Source of the DNA: Ampelocalamus luodianensis | Taxonomy: Eukaryota > Streptophyta > Magnoliopsida > Poales > Poaceae | Direction of reading: 5' to 3' | NCBI GenBank assembly: GCA_036346255.1 | Contig: CM070636.1 | Coordinates: 27,721,539 to 27,785,538, forward strand | DNA: 64,000 nt | Notes under the pieces: generated by a model | Database searches by the model: none | The model's input: the letters and a program-made list of their open reading frames with translations, nothing else | Told to the model about the DNA's origin: nothing | Made by a program: the position numbers and the translations under genes | In this document: piece by piece, positions 8,589-19,650 of the stretch | Position numbering within the stretch: the stretch's first letter is position 1 | Layout of the letters: every line of letters begins with the position of its first letter

Positions 8589-11500
8589 ATGGCGATGGAC
8601 AACTATTCCACCAAGCCTCCTATTTTTGATGAGGTTGACTATCCCTTTTGGAAGAGTAGGATGGAGTCATATATTCAAGCATAAGAATATTCTATTTGGA
8701 AAAAGGTTAAGACTCGGTTTGTGGTTCCTACCGATGAAAACATCAATGCTGCAAATACTCCGGATGTTGAGGCAAATGCTAAGGCAAGGAATATCATCAT
8801 TCAGGGGCTTAGCCAGAATGAGTTTGATCAGATTTCTCCCTTGTCGTCGGCATACAACATTTGGGTGACCCTCGATGCATACTATGAGGGCACCACTCAG
8901 ATCAAGACCGTCCGACAAGATCAATACAAAAGAGAGTACAACAAATTTAAAATGCTTGATAGTGAGTCTTTGGATGAGTGTTTTGGCAGATTTCACAAGA
9001 TTTTGAGCAACCTCTGAGCTGTTGGTCTCACATACCCAAACTCGGATAATGCTCGACAAATGCTTCCTGCTTTAGATATTAGAGTTTGCGAGATGAAAGT
9101 GACCACCATCAAGGACACGAATTATTTGTCAACCTTGAGTCTTGATGTGCTATACTCATGCCTCAAGAATCATGAGATCGATGTCGTCTCTCGTAAGACG
9201 AAGTTATAGTCGATGGCTTTGGTCACTGATCCCACAGCTACATCTTGATCATCTTCTGAAAGTGCTTCTGGTTTTCCTTTGGCTGCTTTGTGCAAGATGA
9301 GTGATGATCAGTTTGAGCAGATTCCAAAGAATGACTGAGCCCTCTTAGCCAGAAAATTCTCACATGCATACAAGAGGGTTAGAGAGAGAAAGAGAGGAGG
9401 TACGGTGATGTGCTTTGAGTCTGGTGGCCCCAACCACATTCGGGAAAATTGCCCCAAGCTAGAGAAGGGCAAGAACAACTACGACGGTGTGAGCAAGAAT
9501 GACCACACCAACAAGAACCACAACAAGAAACCTTCAACTCATGATCAAAGCAAGGAGAAGAAGTACCAAAATTTTGACAAGGTGAAGAAGCTCTTCCATT
9601 GCGTCCTCACCGCCTTCGACAACTTCGACTTCAGCGACATGGAGGGCTGGAGCGACGATGATGGCGAGGATGATCCGCAAAAGAACACCAAGGATGGCGA
9701 TGACTTCACCGGGATGTGCTTCATGGCTGAAGCGAACGGCATCAACCATGATGGTCTCTACAGTGACTCCGATGAGGTAGGCCCTTCCTACGACTAGCTT
9801 AATGATGCATTTCTTAAGTTAGGAAGGTTCTGTGCTAGGTCTAGGGCTAAGTGTGGTGATTTGGAGGAGGTAAAGAGTTTGTCACGGGAGCTTGCTTCAC
9901 TTAGATCTGTTTCATCCTGTGATGATGTTGATTGTGATGTATGTTCTTCTTTGCTTGGAGATATGGAGAAATTAAGGACCTCTCATGATAGTGTGATTTC
10001 TAAGCTAGATTTGCTTAAGGTGGAGAATGTTAGTCTGTTAGCTGAATTGGAGATAGCTAGAGATACTCCTTGTCATTCTTGTTCTGCTATTATTGATGCT
10101 CCTACTATTGAGACTACTGTTTGCACCTCATGTGAGGTTAAGAACAGTGCTATTAGAGAAATGTATACATTCCTCCTTGGTCTGCCTGAAACGTGTGATA
10201 GCTGTATCAACTTGGAAAATAAATTGAAGAATGCAGACCAGAAAATTGCTATGATGTTTGATGCCTTGAGTGAGCCTCTTACTTCTTGTGCTAATTGTCC
10301 TAAGTTGACTACTGAACTTGAATCTGTATCTAAGCAACTTCAGGACATGTGTGATCATGGCTCGATATGCTTCTAAGGCTCCTATTAGCTCACCATGCAA
10401 CAATTGTGAAAAAAATAAAATCTGAATTGATTGCTTTGGATGAAAAATATGTGAAAATAACTAAGGACCTACTAGAGAAGCCACGACTTGTTTGTATGTT
10501 CTGTGCTGAATTGGAGGAAATTGATGAAATGCATAAGACCTTTAGGAAAAGATTTGAGATCCAGATAGCTAGGGTTAGGACTACCCCGTGTGTGTCTTGC
10601 GAGGCCCTCAAGCTTGAGACGGCCATGCATAGGGAGAGATATGCACGTGCTATTCGATCTTCTCCTTCTGACTCTTCATCTTCTTCTTCCCTATGTTCTT
10701 CCTATGCTTCCCTCTTTTAGGAGTGTTAGTATCTCATGAGAACTCTTGAAAAATTTGTCGGAGGCAAGAAAAAGCTTAACCTTATCCTAGACAAATCCAA
10801 GATTTGCAAGTTCAATCAAGGTCTAGAATATGATTTTCTGGAGGATGTGAGGAAACATCCACCTGCAGTCGTTAGAGCTGTAAAGAAATGCATGATCGAG
10901 GTTGTACCTGAGTCTAGGAAGATCATGTTTGAGTCTGCAGGTTTTGCCTAGGGGATTTCTGATAGTAAGGTTGCACCTCCTGCTTCGACCTCTCAGAAGG
11001 TGAAGTATCATTGCACCTTCTGTCAGAAGGATGGATATCTATTTGAGTTCTGCTTTAGGCGTGCTAAGGTCATGCAACGTGATCGTGTTCGTGCTCTTGG
11101 GGGTATTCAGGGTCAGCCCCAGACTCGGAGTGCTCCTAAGACTGACACGAGGTCTAGGGTTGTGGTTGGCTCTTATGACTCTTGGTTTTGGGTAGCATCA
11201 AGGACTTGGTTTTCAGGCTTCTTCTGGTTTTGGTCCTCGAGTTGCTCCTGGTCAGGGTTTCCGCTGTCCTGAGGACAGACCTCGTTTTCCCAGTCGAGGT
11301 ATCTATCCACGACGTGATGAGTATACTACTTTTCTTCCTGACTGACCTGTCAGGCTTTGGAGGAGCAGTTAGACCAGCCCTTCAATGGCAGTCAGACCAA
11401 GCAGAGGTTCAATTTCTGGTTCTATATCTCTGGTTTTGTTAGAGGTGACGCTAGAGGTCAGTCTTTGATTGGTTTTTCTGCTCGTCATGTGACTCAGTAC

Positions 11501-11633
11501 TGGGTTCCTAGATCTGCACTTATTTACCCTAGTATCGAGCCACTCATGTTTACTTCTCACTAACTCAGGTTCGTCGGGCTAGGAAGGGAGATGTTTGGCT
11601 TGTAGACTCCGGTTGCTCTTGTCACATGACCGG
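8589..11633 (+). pseudogene. Copia gag and protease remnant (SIRE-like)
   Basis: From ATG 8589 the frame encodes a copia Gag (FDEVDYPFWKSRMESYIQA, later LSSAYNIWVTLDAYYEGTTQ and YKREYNKFKMLDSESLDECF), interrupted by stops near 8680, 9015, 9207, 9247 and 9337. A zinc knuckle at 9411-9452 reads CFESGGPNHIRENC: the second Cys is Ser, so it should not bind zinc. A long coiled-coil extension (9861-10720) carries repeated CxxC pairs. A second knuckle-like motif at 11012-11053 (CTFCQKDGYLFEFC) has Tyr where His is expected. The copia protease motif VDSGCSCHMTG (DSG at 11605-11613) closes the remnant. Integrase, reverse transcriptase and RNase H are absent: sequence switches at about 11634 to CACTA transposase. 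The long Gag with coiled coil suggests the SIRE/Maximus lineage. Non-functional. Confidence 0.75.
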
Positions 11634-13920
11634 AGCTTCAAAGAGTTCAGTGCGGAATCGAGGAACATAAGGTTAGGGTTGAGTGCTGATGGAATAAATC
11701 ATTTCGGTAACATGAGCAGCCAACATAGCACCTGGCCCGTGAATCTATGTATATACAACCTTCCTCCTTGGCTGTGTATGAAGTAGAAGTACATTTTGAT
11801 GTCACTACTTATCCAAGGGCCAAAGAAACCTGGGAATGATATTGATGTGTACCTAGCACCATTACTGAAAGATCTTGTGACACTGTGGAACGAAGGGGTA
11901 CAAGTATGGGATGCATACAAATGAGAGAACTTCTCTTTACGCGCTATGTTTTTCTACACCATCAATGATTTTTCTGCTCTTGGTAACCTATCAGGGTTCA
12001 GTACAAAAGGAGCCAAAGCCTATCCACACTGCTTAGATGGTACGGAAAGTGTATGGCTGAACAACTCGTGCAAAACTGTGTATATACGTCACCATAGGTT
12101 CTTCCCCAGGATTCACCCATACTGCAAGATAAAGAAACAATTCGACGAAAATAAGGAGGACGGTTCAGCTCCAAGGGCTTTTGGAGGGAAAGAGTTCTAT
12201 GATATGGTTAAGGATATCGATGTTGTGCTTGGGAAGGGACGTAAATTAAGGATCCGTCAGAACAACAACTGGGAGAAGCGGTTAATTTTTTTAGACTTGC
12301 CTTATTGGGAGCACTTAGAAGTTTGTCACTGCATCGACGTCATGCACGTGGAAAAGAATGTATGTGATAGCTTGATTGGTCTCTTAGTGAACATTAGTGG
12401 CAAAACAAAGGATGGTGTTAACGCACAACGTGACTTGGTTGATATGAACATAAGAACCGAGTTAGCACCAAAAGAGACCAGTAAAGGACGAATGTACCTT
12501 CCCCCAGCTTGCTACACTCTGCCCAAGGCCGAGAGAAATGAACTGTGCCAGAGCTTGCATGGTGTGAAAGTTCCGTCCGGTTACTCCGCCAGCATTAAGA
12601 AACTTGTTTCTATGGAAGATTTGAAATTAATTGGTATGAAGTCTCATGATTGTCATGTGCTGATGACACGAATGCTTCTATTGTAATTAAGAGTATCTTG
12701 CCGAACAAGGTCCGAGTGGCAATCTTGACGCTGTGTTATTTCTTTAACTCAATTCCTTAGAAGGTCATCGATCCCGAAGGACTAGATGCTTTGCAGGCCG
12801 AGGTGGTGATGACTCTATGTCATCTTGAGATGTATTTCCCTGCGTCATTTTTCGATATCATGGTCCATCTCATTGTTCACCTTGTGAAAGAGATAAAGAT
12901 ATGCAGCTCTGTGTTCCTACGTCATATGTACCCGTTCGAGAGGTACATGGGAATTCTCAAGTCCTACATACGAATCGATCTCGACCGGAGGGCAGCATCA
13001 TCGAAGGTTATGCAACCGAAGAGGTCATTGAGTTCTGTGTCGACTACATGGCTCACGTGGAACCGATAGGTGTGCATCTATCTCATCATGAGGGGAGACT
13101 GGAGGATATCGGGACCATCAGAAGGGAATCAATCACTCCCGATCTAGATACATACGTTCAAGCCCATTTCACGGTCTTGCAACACATGACCCAAGTGTCC
13201 CTGTACATCGACGAGCACAAAGACATGGTACACCAACAGAATCCAGACCGATCGGAGGTTTGGATCACGAGAGAGCACAACCGTCGGTTCAACGAATGGT
13301 TAAAGGTGCGATACACTAGGAGGTCATCAAGTGATGATACGCTGCTATGATTGGCAAAAGGGCCAAAATTTACAGTCGTGACATGGCAAGGATACGATAT
13401 AAATGGGTATACATTTTATACGACATCTTAGGATAGGAAGAGCACAATCCAGAACAACGGTGTCTAGATAGATGCGTTTTATGAGCAGTTCAATACCGTC
13501 GGGCCACGTGGGTTAAACTCCTACTATGGGTTCATAGAGGAGATTTGGGAGCTCGACTACGTACTTTTCAAGATCCCCCTGTTTCGATGCCATTGGGTTA
13601 AACTTCCGCAGGGTGTGAAGGTTGACAAGTACGACGTCACTACTGTGGACCTCAAATATGTCGGATACAAGGACAAACCATTCGTACTCACTAAGAAAGT
13701 TGTTCAAGTTTTTTATGTAACAGACCCAGCAAATAAGAACTGCCACGTATTTCTTCATGGAAAAAGAAGGATTGTCGGAGTTGAGAATGTCGTGGATGAG
13801 GAAGAGTACAATCAATTCGACGAGTTGTCTCCTTTTAGAGACGGCATCAGGCTCGAGGAAGAACCCAGTGAGGAAGCTAGCTATATGCGCGTCGATCATC
13901 ATGAAGGGCTATATTTTTGA
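11634..13920 (+). pseudogene. CACTA (En/Spm) TNP2-type transposase, decayed, N-terminus lost
   Basis: The reading starts in mid-protein with FKEFSAESRNIRLGLSADGI, NPPWLCMK-type residues and GNDIDVYLAPLLKDLV. It is open from 11946 to 12686 with DLPYWEHLEVCHCIDVMHVE and KNVCDSLIGLLVNISG, all characteristic of plant CACTA TNP2 (Transposase_21). A DUF4218-like part follows at about 12700-13170 (MYFPASFFDIMVHLIVHLV; FLRHMYPFERYMGILKSYIR), and a DUF4216-like C-terminal part at about 13360-13920 (KYVGYKDKPFVLTKKVVQVF). TNP2 proteins cut and move elements with CACTA ends. The N-terminal third is missing, there is a frameshift near 12990, and in-frame stops occur near 11787, 11922, 12685, 12760, 13348, 13428 and 13465. 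Inactive. The minisatellite and subterminal repeats lie downstream. Confidence 0.85.
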
Positions 13921-13990
13921 TAAGAATTTATTCCATAACATGAGACATGTCAATGTGGAATTGTCATGTGTTAATGTGTTATATATGGAC

Positions 13991-14211
13991 TTGTCATCTC
14001 TGATTTTGCTGTCAGTGTGGACTTCATTGTAATGTGGAATGGTAATATTATGCACATGTACAACCTATTTGTCTCATGTCGTAATATGCCAAATTATGGA
14101 TTTGTCATCTCTGATTTTGCTGTCAATGTGGACTTCATTGTAATGTGGAATGGTAATATTATGCACATGTACAAACTATTTGTCTCATGTACTAATATGC
14201 CAAATTATGGA
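13991..14211 (+). repeat. Tandem duplication of a 111-bp unit
   Basis: The stretch starting TTGTCATCTCTGATTTTGCT at 13991 repeats from 14102 with only a few substitutions, giving two head-to-tail copies of 111 bp between the transposase stop and the hairpins. Both copies are AT-rich and non-coding. Confidence 0.85.
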
Positions 14212-14226
14212 TTTCTCTGTATGACC

Positions 14227-14309
14227 ATATCACAGACAGTTCCATTATAGAACCGTCTGTGATATGGCGCATATCACAGACGGTTCCATTATAGTACCGT
14301 CTGTGATAT
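14227..14309. repeat. Two tandem CACTA-type subterminal hairpins
   Basis: Each unit (14227-14265 and 14271-14309) is an inverted repeat of ATATCACAGACGGTTC against GAACCGTCTGTGATAT around the loop cattatag, with one or two mismatches. Such clustered inverted motifs are typical of the subterminal regions bound by CACTA-encoded accessory proteins. The true terminus (…TAGTG) is not found next to them. Confidence 0.7.
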
Positions 14310-14337
14310 GCCTTTATTAGGTGGGAACCACTAGGTT

Positions 14338-14523
14338 TTGCACCCTTACTCGTCACTCACCCTTACTCTCGCCCGTTCACCTCCCCACTCAAGCGCCCCC
14401 GCCCTCGACGCTGCCGCTGCCCAAGGTACGCCTCCTCCGGTCCTCGCGCCACCGGCTCCAATGCCTTCGGTCCTTACGCCTCCTCTAGTCCTTGCGCTGC
14501 TGGCTCCAACACCTCTGGTCCTC
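14338..14523 (+). repeat. 33-bp GC-rich minisatellite, part 2
   Basis: After a short CT-rich lead-in, from about 14429 the same 33-bp units seen in reverse at 620-806 appear (gcctcctccggtcctcgcgccaccggctcca and relatives). The array is cut by solo LTR B at 14524. An ORF from 14338 is low-complexity Pro/Leu/Ala and ends in LTR sequence, so it is not accepted as a gene. Confidence 0.7.
14519..14523 (+). other. 5-bp TSD half (tcctc) beside solo LTR B
   Basis: Matches, as reverse complement, gagga at 802-806 beside solo LTR A and does not match ggccc after LTR B. Confidence 0.75.
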
Positions 14524-15834
14524 TGTAACATCCCAAAAATTTGGTATGTTTTGAAGTTTTAAAAGAAAAATAACCATTTGGGTTTTTCTGCTAAAGTTAA
14601 AAGCTTAATATGAATTTTCAGAGTTCAAAAACAATTTAATATGATTAATGTCAACATCAACTATATTAAAAACTGTTTTATTTGGATTCTATGTGCTTGG
14701 GTATATTTTCTAGAATTTATCTGAGTGCATTTGCTATTTTCTAGTTGTTATTTGCATTTTCTGTTAATTTCTAAAAAGAAAAAACTATTATAAATCTCAA
14801 ATTTTGTCTCGGGCCTAATCTTCTCTTCAGCCCAATCCTTTTCCCGTTGGCTCTGCCCATCCTTCTTTTCTATCCAGCCCGCTCGTTTCTCAGCCGAAGC
14901 CCAGCCCGTTTCCCTCTTGTCCGGGTCCCATTTCTCTCGTGCGCAGCCGACTGAGCCGGCCTTTTCTTCGTCGCGAGCATGCAGTCCAGCCGAGCCGCTT
15001 CTCTTTCTTTTTTTCCCTTTGTTTCGCTGATCGTGGGCCCAGCCGCCACCTGCGCAGTCGTCTTCAACCTGGACACCGAGCTCGTGTTCGTGTTCCTCAC
15101 GACCAGTCGCGCCGTGCTCCTCTAGGATTCTTCCATCTGGTGCTACATAAGGTCGTCCCTCCGCGTCATATTGTGCGCTCCACCTATCTCTCCGAAACCT
15201 AGTAGCGCCCGAGTTGTTCTTAGCTTTGTCGGATTTTGTGAAATCCGAGCCGTCCATCAAGCTTCGTTTATTGGAATTCTTCGTCATCCGATCATCTTAA
15301 GCCGAGCTTCTACCTCCGATGGGTTCGCATTAGAGCGTGCTACATCTTGACGCGGTTATCATCGGCTGAGGATCAACGCAGCACCGTTGTCGTCTTCATC
15401 CAAAAATCAGCCGTCGGCACCCAAGTTCGATCTACTCGACGGTGAGCGTTTTCGCTAAATTAACCGTGTCATATTGCGCCTCATGATATTATCATCTATT
15501 TCCCCACTTCCTTGATCTCTCTCAGCCACCGAGTCATCATCGCCGGCCATCTTCTCCGTCGCAAGTTGTCCCCTTGTCGCCATCGATTCACTTGACCACC
15601 GGCTCCTAGAGGTGCTCCCTGTGATCTCCGAGCCATCCCGAACCAAGTGCTCACCTCCAATCTTCTCGGGCGCCCGCTTCATCACGCCGTCACATCAGGA
15701 GCTCCCACCGCTCAAGTCGTCGCCGCCAACAAGGCGATGCCATACTGGCGAACAACGGCCGCTGGTGCTTGCGTGTTCCTGTGGTCTGTTTGCCACTTCA
15801 CCGGAGTTGTCTCGCTGCTGTTTGCCTTCGCCTT
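14524..15834 (+). mobile_element. Solo LTR B, first part
   Basis: Starts TGTAACATCCC like the minus-strand start of LTR A and follows it closely, including the GC-rich stretch. It stops at 15834, where element G begins. Bases 15830-15834 (gcctt) nearly match acctt at 30437-30441, the expected target-site duplication of G. The LTR resumes at about 30437. Confidence 0.85.
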
Positions 15835-16306
15835 TGTGAGGACCCCCGGTTATTGGAAATGTTACTAATTAAATTCATACTGTAGCACAATTGTTAATGA
15901 AGGAGCAGATCGCCCTTTATTAAAAACCATGCTAAAGATATAAATTTAACAAGTGACAAATCGATAAATAGGATTCGGATATATATGATTCACAATGGTT
16001 CCCGGATCGCGACCATTGCATATATATCCTTCATCAACATTGCATCAAACACATACAAGTCATACATTGATATAATTAAACATAAGGTTACATCCTTCTA
16101 TTAGTACTACAATATTAAGTGACTTGGTCACTTTAACGATATCTGTGGAAGCAAAATAAGCGGAAAATGTCCACCAATGGCCTCATCCACCCGCGAGCAA
16201 TTGCGTGGAGGAAAGAAATGGCGTTACTCGTTAGCGTCACCACGATCGCGCTAACGGGTGCTTCATAGAAAACCATCCTCACCGCAACAATAGGTGGTAG
16301 CACCTT

Positions 16307-16323
16307 GAGTACGGAAGGTACTC
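16307..16323 (-). promoter_or_regulatory. GAGTAC/GTACTC hairpin in LTR G
   Basis: Perfect 6-bp inverted repeat with a 5-base loop, at the same relative place as in the other long LTRs. The right LTR of G has one arm changed (gagtgc at about 26582). Confidence 0.45.
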
Positions 16324-18559
16324 GGCAAGTCTTACACAAACTAATAAAAGAAAGTGGTTATTAGAGCCTAATCAAAGGAGTAGAGTTGTTACATGCATAA
16401 GGTTGCAACAGGAAGGTATAAAGGTTCAAATTTGCATAAGCGATACATCTTAACCTACAAAGGCTAAATTTTGATAAAGCAATTTAATAAATCAAACTTT
16501 GCTTAAAACAGTAAGTAAATGACATAAAAGTAAACATTACATTGCATGATTCCCTCATGCAAACCGAAAACAAACCGAAACCACATTTTGGAAATCAAAA
16601 TTTCTATCTGAGTGATATCGGTTCAAGTTATCGTCCATGGCCGTGGACACGGCTATTGAGCAGTTTATACCTGCGAGGGTGTACATCTTTACCCACATGA
16701 CTTAGCTAGCCGTTGCCTTGGATGCCTCAGAATGATGACATACTTCCTTTGGTATGCCGGCCAGGAAACTAAGATTTGGTATTTTCAACAAGCCAACACT
16801 ATTGAGTTGGACCCCATGTGTGTGCCGATCCCACTAGTGTAGGCTATACCACCTACTAACCACAGGGCACACATGTTGTGTCGATGTGCGATCCAAACAA
16901 TTTAAAGCGGGTGGGTTCCCCACCCATAGTAGAATGCTATCGGCACCATTAAGGTATCGTATATGCGACGAGGCACATATCGCCCTCACCTCCTAAGAAC
17001 ATCGTCTTGACACACAAAGCTCACATGGCATAAAGCGGTCCTCGGACCAAAGCATCTATGCCATACAAGGTCAATACACATATTCTTACTCTCCTGTTTC
17101 CAACTCAATAGTCTCAACATTTTACTTAACCAAGCAGCGCCCATACCTGCATGTGGAAGTGCGTGGGGACTTGAGGCTGAATAGTCGAGTTCGGTCCTTA
17201 ATTAACCGGACAAGTCCACCACAAACCCAATCTCGTGCACAAAAGCACCATCACTAGCTTCCTCTTGTCGAGATCAATTTGAATTGCAAATACAAGACTG
17301 ATTTAAAGGCTGGACCAAGAGTTTAAAATAACAATAGTTCGATTGTGATTCCCATGTTTGACAAGATATGCTTGTCAAACTCTAAAATCTCTAGGCTGCA
17401 TGTCTAAGCCAAATCGAAAATAGACCATATAGTATACTGATACTACACTAGAGTTGAGTGTATGGTCATAATTAAGGTAATCCACCATGTCAGTCTTAGC
17501 TAGCTATTACAAGTCACATTTTGTATTTTGGAAAAATAGCATGCCACAGATATCACTGGATTTGTAAAAGCTATTGTACAAAATCTGGGTTCAATATGGT
17601 GCAAAGAGGATGCTTGCCTTGATAGTAATAGACTTACATTGCGAGCTCGGGTTGTTGAAGTATAATCAAAAGCTTGATGAACCGATTCTAAAAGAAGCAA
17701 TAAAATCAATAAATACCAAAAGCGACAACTAGTATAAATTATCGAAATTGCATGATCAATAAAGAAATGCATGATTAACAGCATGCTTAAGCCATAACTA
17801 CCCATAATAGTGATAATAACACATAATATAACTTCTTTGTTTTCAAAAAGCGAAACTAGAGTTTATTGCAAAGTTCGGTTTTGATTTGAAAAGAGTGAAA
17901 GCAGAGACGGATTGCAATTTCGGAAAAGAAGTATAGATCATGCAAAAGTTCATAAATGAATCTTAGCATGATCTTTTAGGTAATTAATATCCCAAACCAA
18001 CCTTAGTCTAACCTAATTAGTTAGATTACAAAAGCTAAAGCAAAAACCTATTTTGTCGGTTGGTAGACAAAAGAACAAAGACATATTTCAGCTAAGAGTC
18101 AAAATAGATGATGACAAGAATGGAAAGATCAACTTGTCATCTTTGCTAGGGTTTAGTCAAAACCTAAATAAGATGATAAGTTGTGGGAAGAACCTAGGTC
18201 TTGAAAATGACATGAAAAACCGAAAGGTACAATATCAACTTTTGGTTTAAAGCGATTGAAGCTCTGATGCTTAAAAGAATGATTCTCGCAGCTCTAAGGT
18301 TCTTAAGATGCTCAAGATGTCGAAGCTAGGGTTTTGACTTACAGTATGGAAAGACACCAAGAACTCGGAAAAACTTGAAGTTGATCGACAGAGAGATAAA
18401 CTACGATTTAACACGCAAAGATATCAAATCTTTAATGCAAGGTAGAACCGATTAACTTAGGATGGATAAGCAAAGGATAGGAGCAAGAACTCCTTTGGGC
18501 GACAAGGAAGAAAATGAGCTTGGTGGTCAACAATGGTGCTGACTCCAAAAAGCTAGGGT

Positions 18560-18569
18560 TTATATATAT
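18560..18569 (-). promoter_or_regulatory. TATA box, left LTR of G
   Basis: Minus strand TATATATAAA followed by ccctagct. The same site is at about 28837-28846 in the right (5') LTR, where it would drive element G. Confidence 0.6.
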
Positions 18570-18779
18570 GAATGTTGAGCTCTGAGCAAAGGGAATGATC
18601 TAGAGTTGATGAGGTGTCCATTTAGGGCTAATTATCCCAAAATTAGTTGCAAAAATTTTGGGATAAATCCTCTCCTCTGTTCTGAGAGAGATTTGCGCCT
18701 ATGAGAGAGCGAGGAGGCGATAAGAATCATCGACATGTGGGTCCCATTGTCATCCTCGGCCGCGCACCTCGAAGCAGCT

Positions 18780-19650
18780 CAAACAAATGTCGGCCGTCCG
18801 ATTGGAAATGGCGCTACGATAAATAGAGAGATTAAATGATTTGAATCGGTATCATTTAATATGGACCATACGATCTAGATCGGCCGATCGAGATTAAGCG
18901 AAATCCCGAAGGGTTGCGGGCTCGCTTTCAAAGATGGGCGTTGGATTAAGATCCAGCGATCAATTAAAAGGTATACACGTCACCCCTTTTAGATCGATGG
19001 CTCGGCGCCGTTGGATTTTATTTCTACGGTCGGGATGTAAAAATGGAACGGATGGTCGATTGCATACACTCTTATGGACCTTACGATTGAAATCCAACGA
19101 TCCACCGATTTTGGGCTTTAAGGCCCATGGTCAAAAAGAGTGCCGTGAGATTGAAATCAAAGGCCGCATAAATGCGCGCCTCGATTTCAAATAGGAATAC
19201 GTGACACCGCTAGATCAAGGATGGGCGGCCATGATTGTGCGGGGATCGAGTCGTCGAATGCATACACTAATCTGGGCCACACGATGAAGATCCAATGGTC
19301 GGAGAGTGCGGGCTTTATAACAGCGGGGAAAAGGAAAAGCCGTGAGATTTGAATCTAACGGTGAGATAAGCGCGCCTTTAAGTTTAAAGCGAAAAGGCGT
19401 CGCGGTTGGATTAGAAGCGAGCGGTGGAGATTGAATAAGGATCGGAGTTGTCAGGTTGCATACACCGATCTCGCGCGTTAGATCAAGATCCAACGGCGGA
19501 GATTAAAATGCATACGTGGGCGGCTCGTGGAGTGTTATAGCTCGCCGTTCGATTGAAGATCGGCGGCTCGCATCAGCGTGGATTTTGGGCTCGCGCGACG
19601 TGGCTGGGCGGACTAATTGATTGGTTGGAACCAACCACATGAGACCGGTC
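18780..19650 (-). repeat. Dispersed TTGGAT / ATCCAA motifs in U3 of LTR G
   Basis: At least seven copies of GTTGGATT or its complement AATCCAAC, often as CCGTTGGAT or ATCCAACGG, are scattered through this stretch (for example near 18941, 19009, 19089, 19289, 19400 and 19487). The right LTR repeats the pattern. LTRs C, D and F carry related motifs. Confidence 0.6.
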
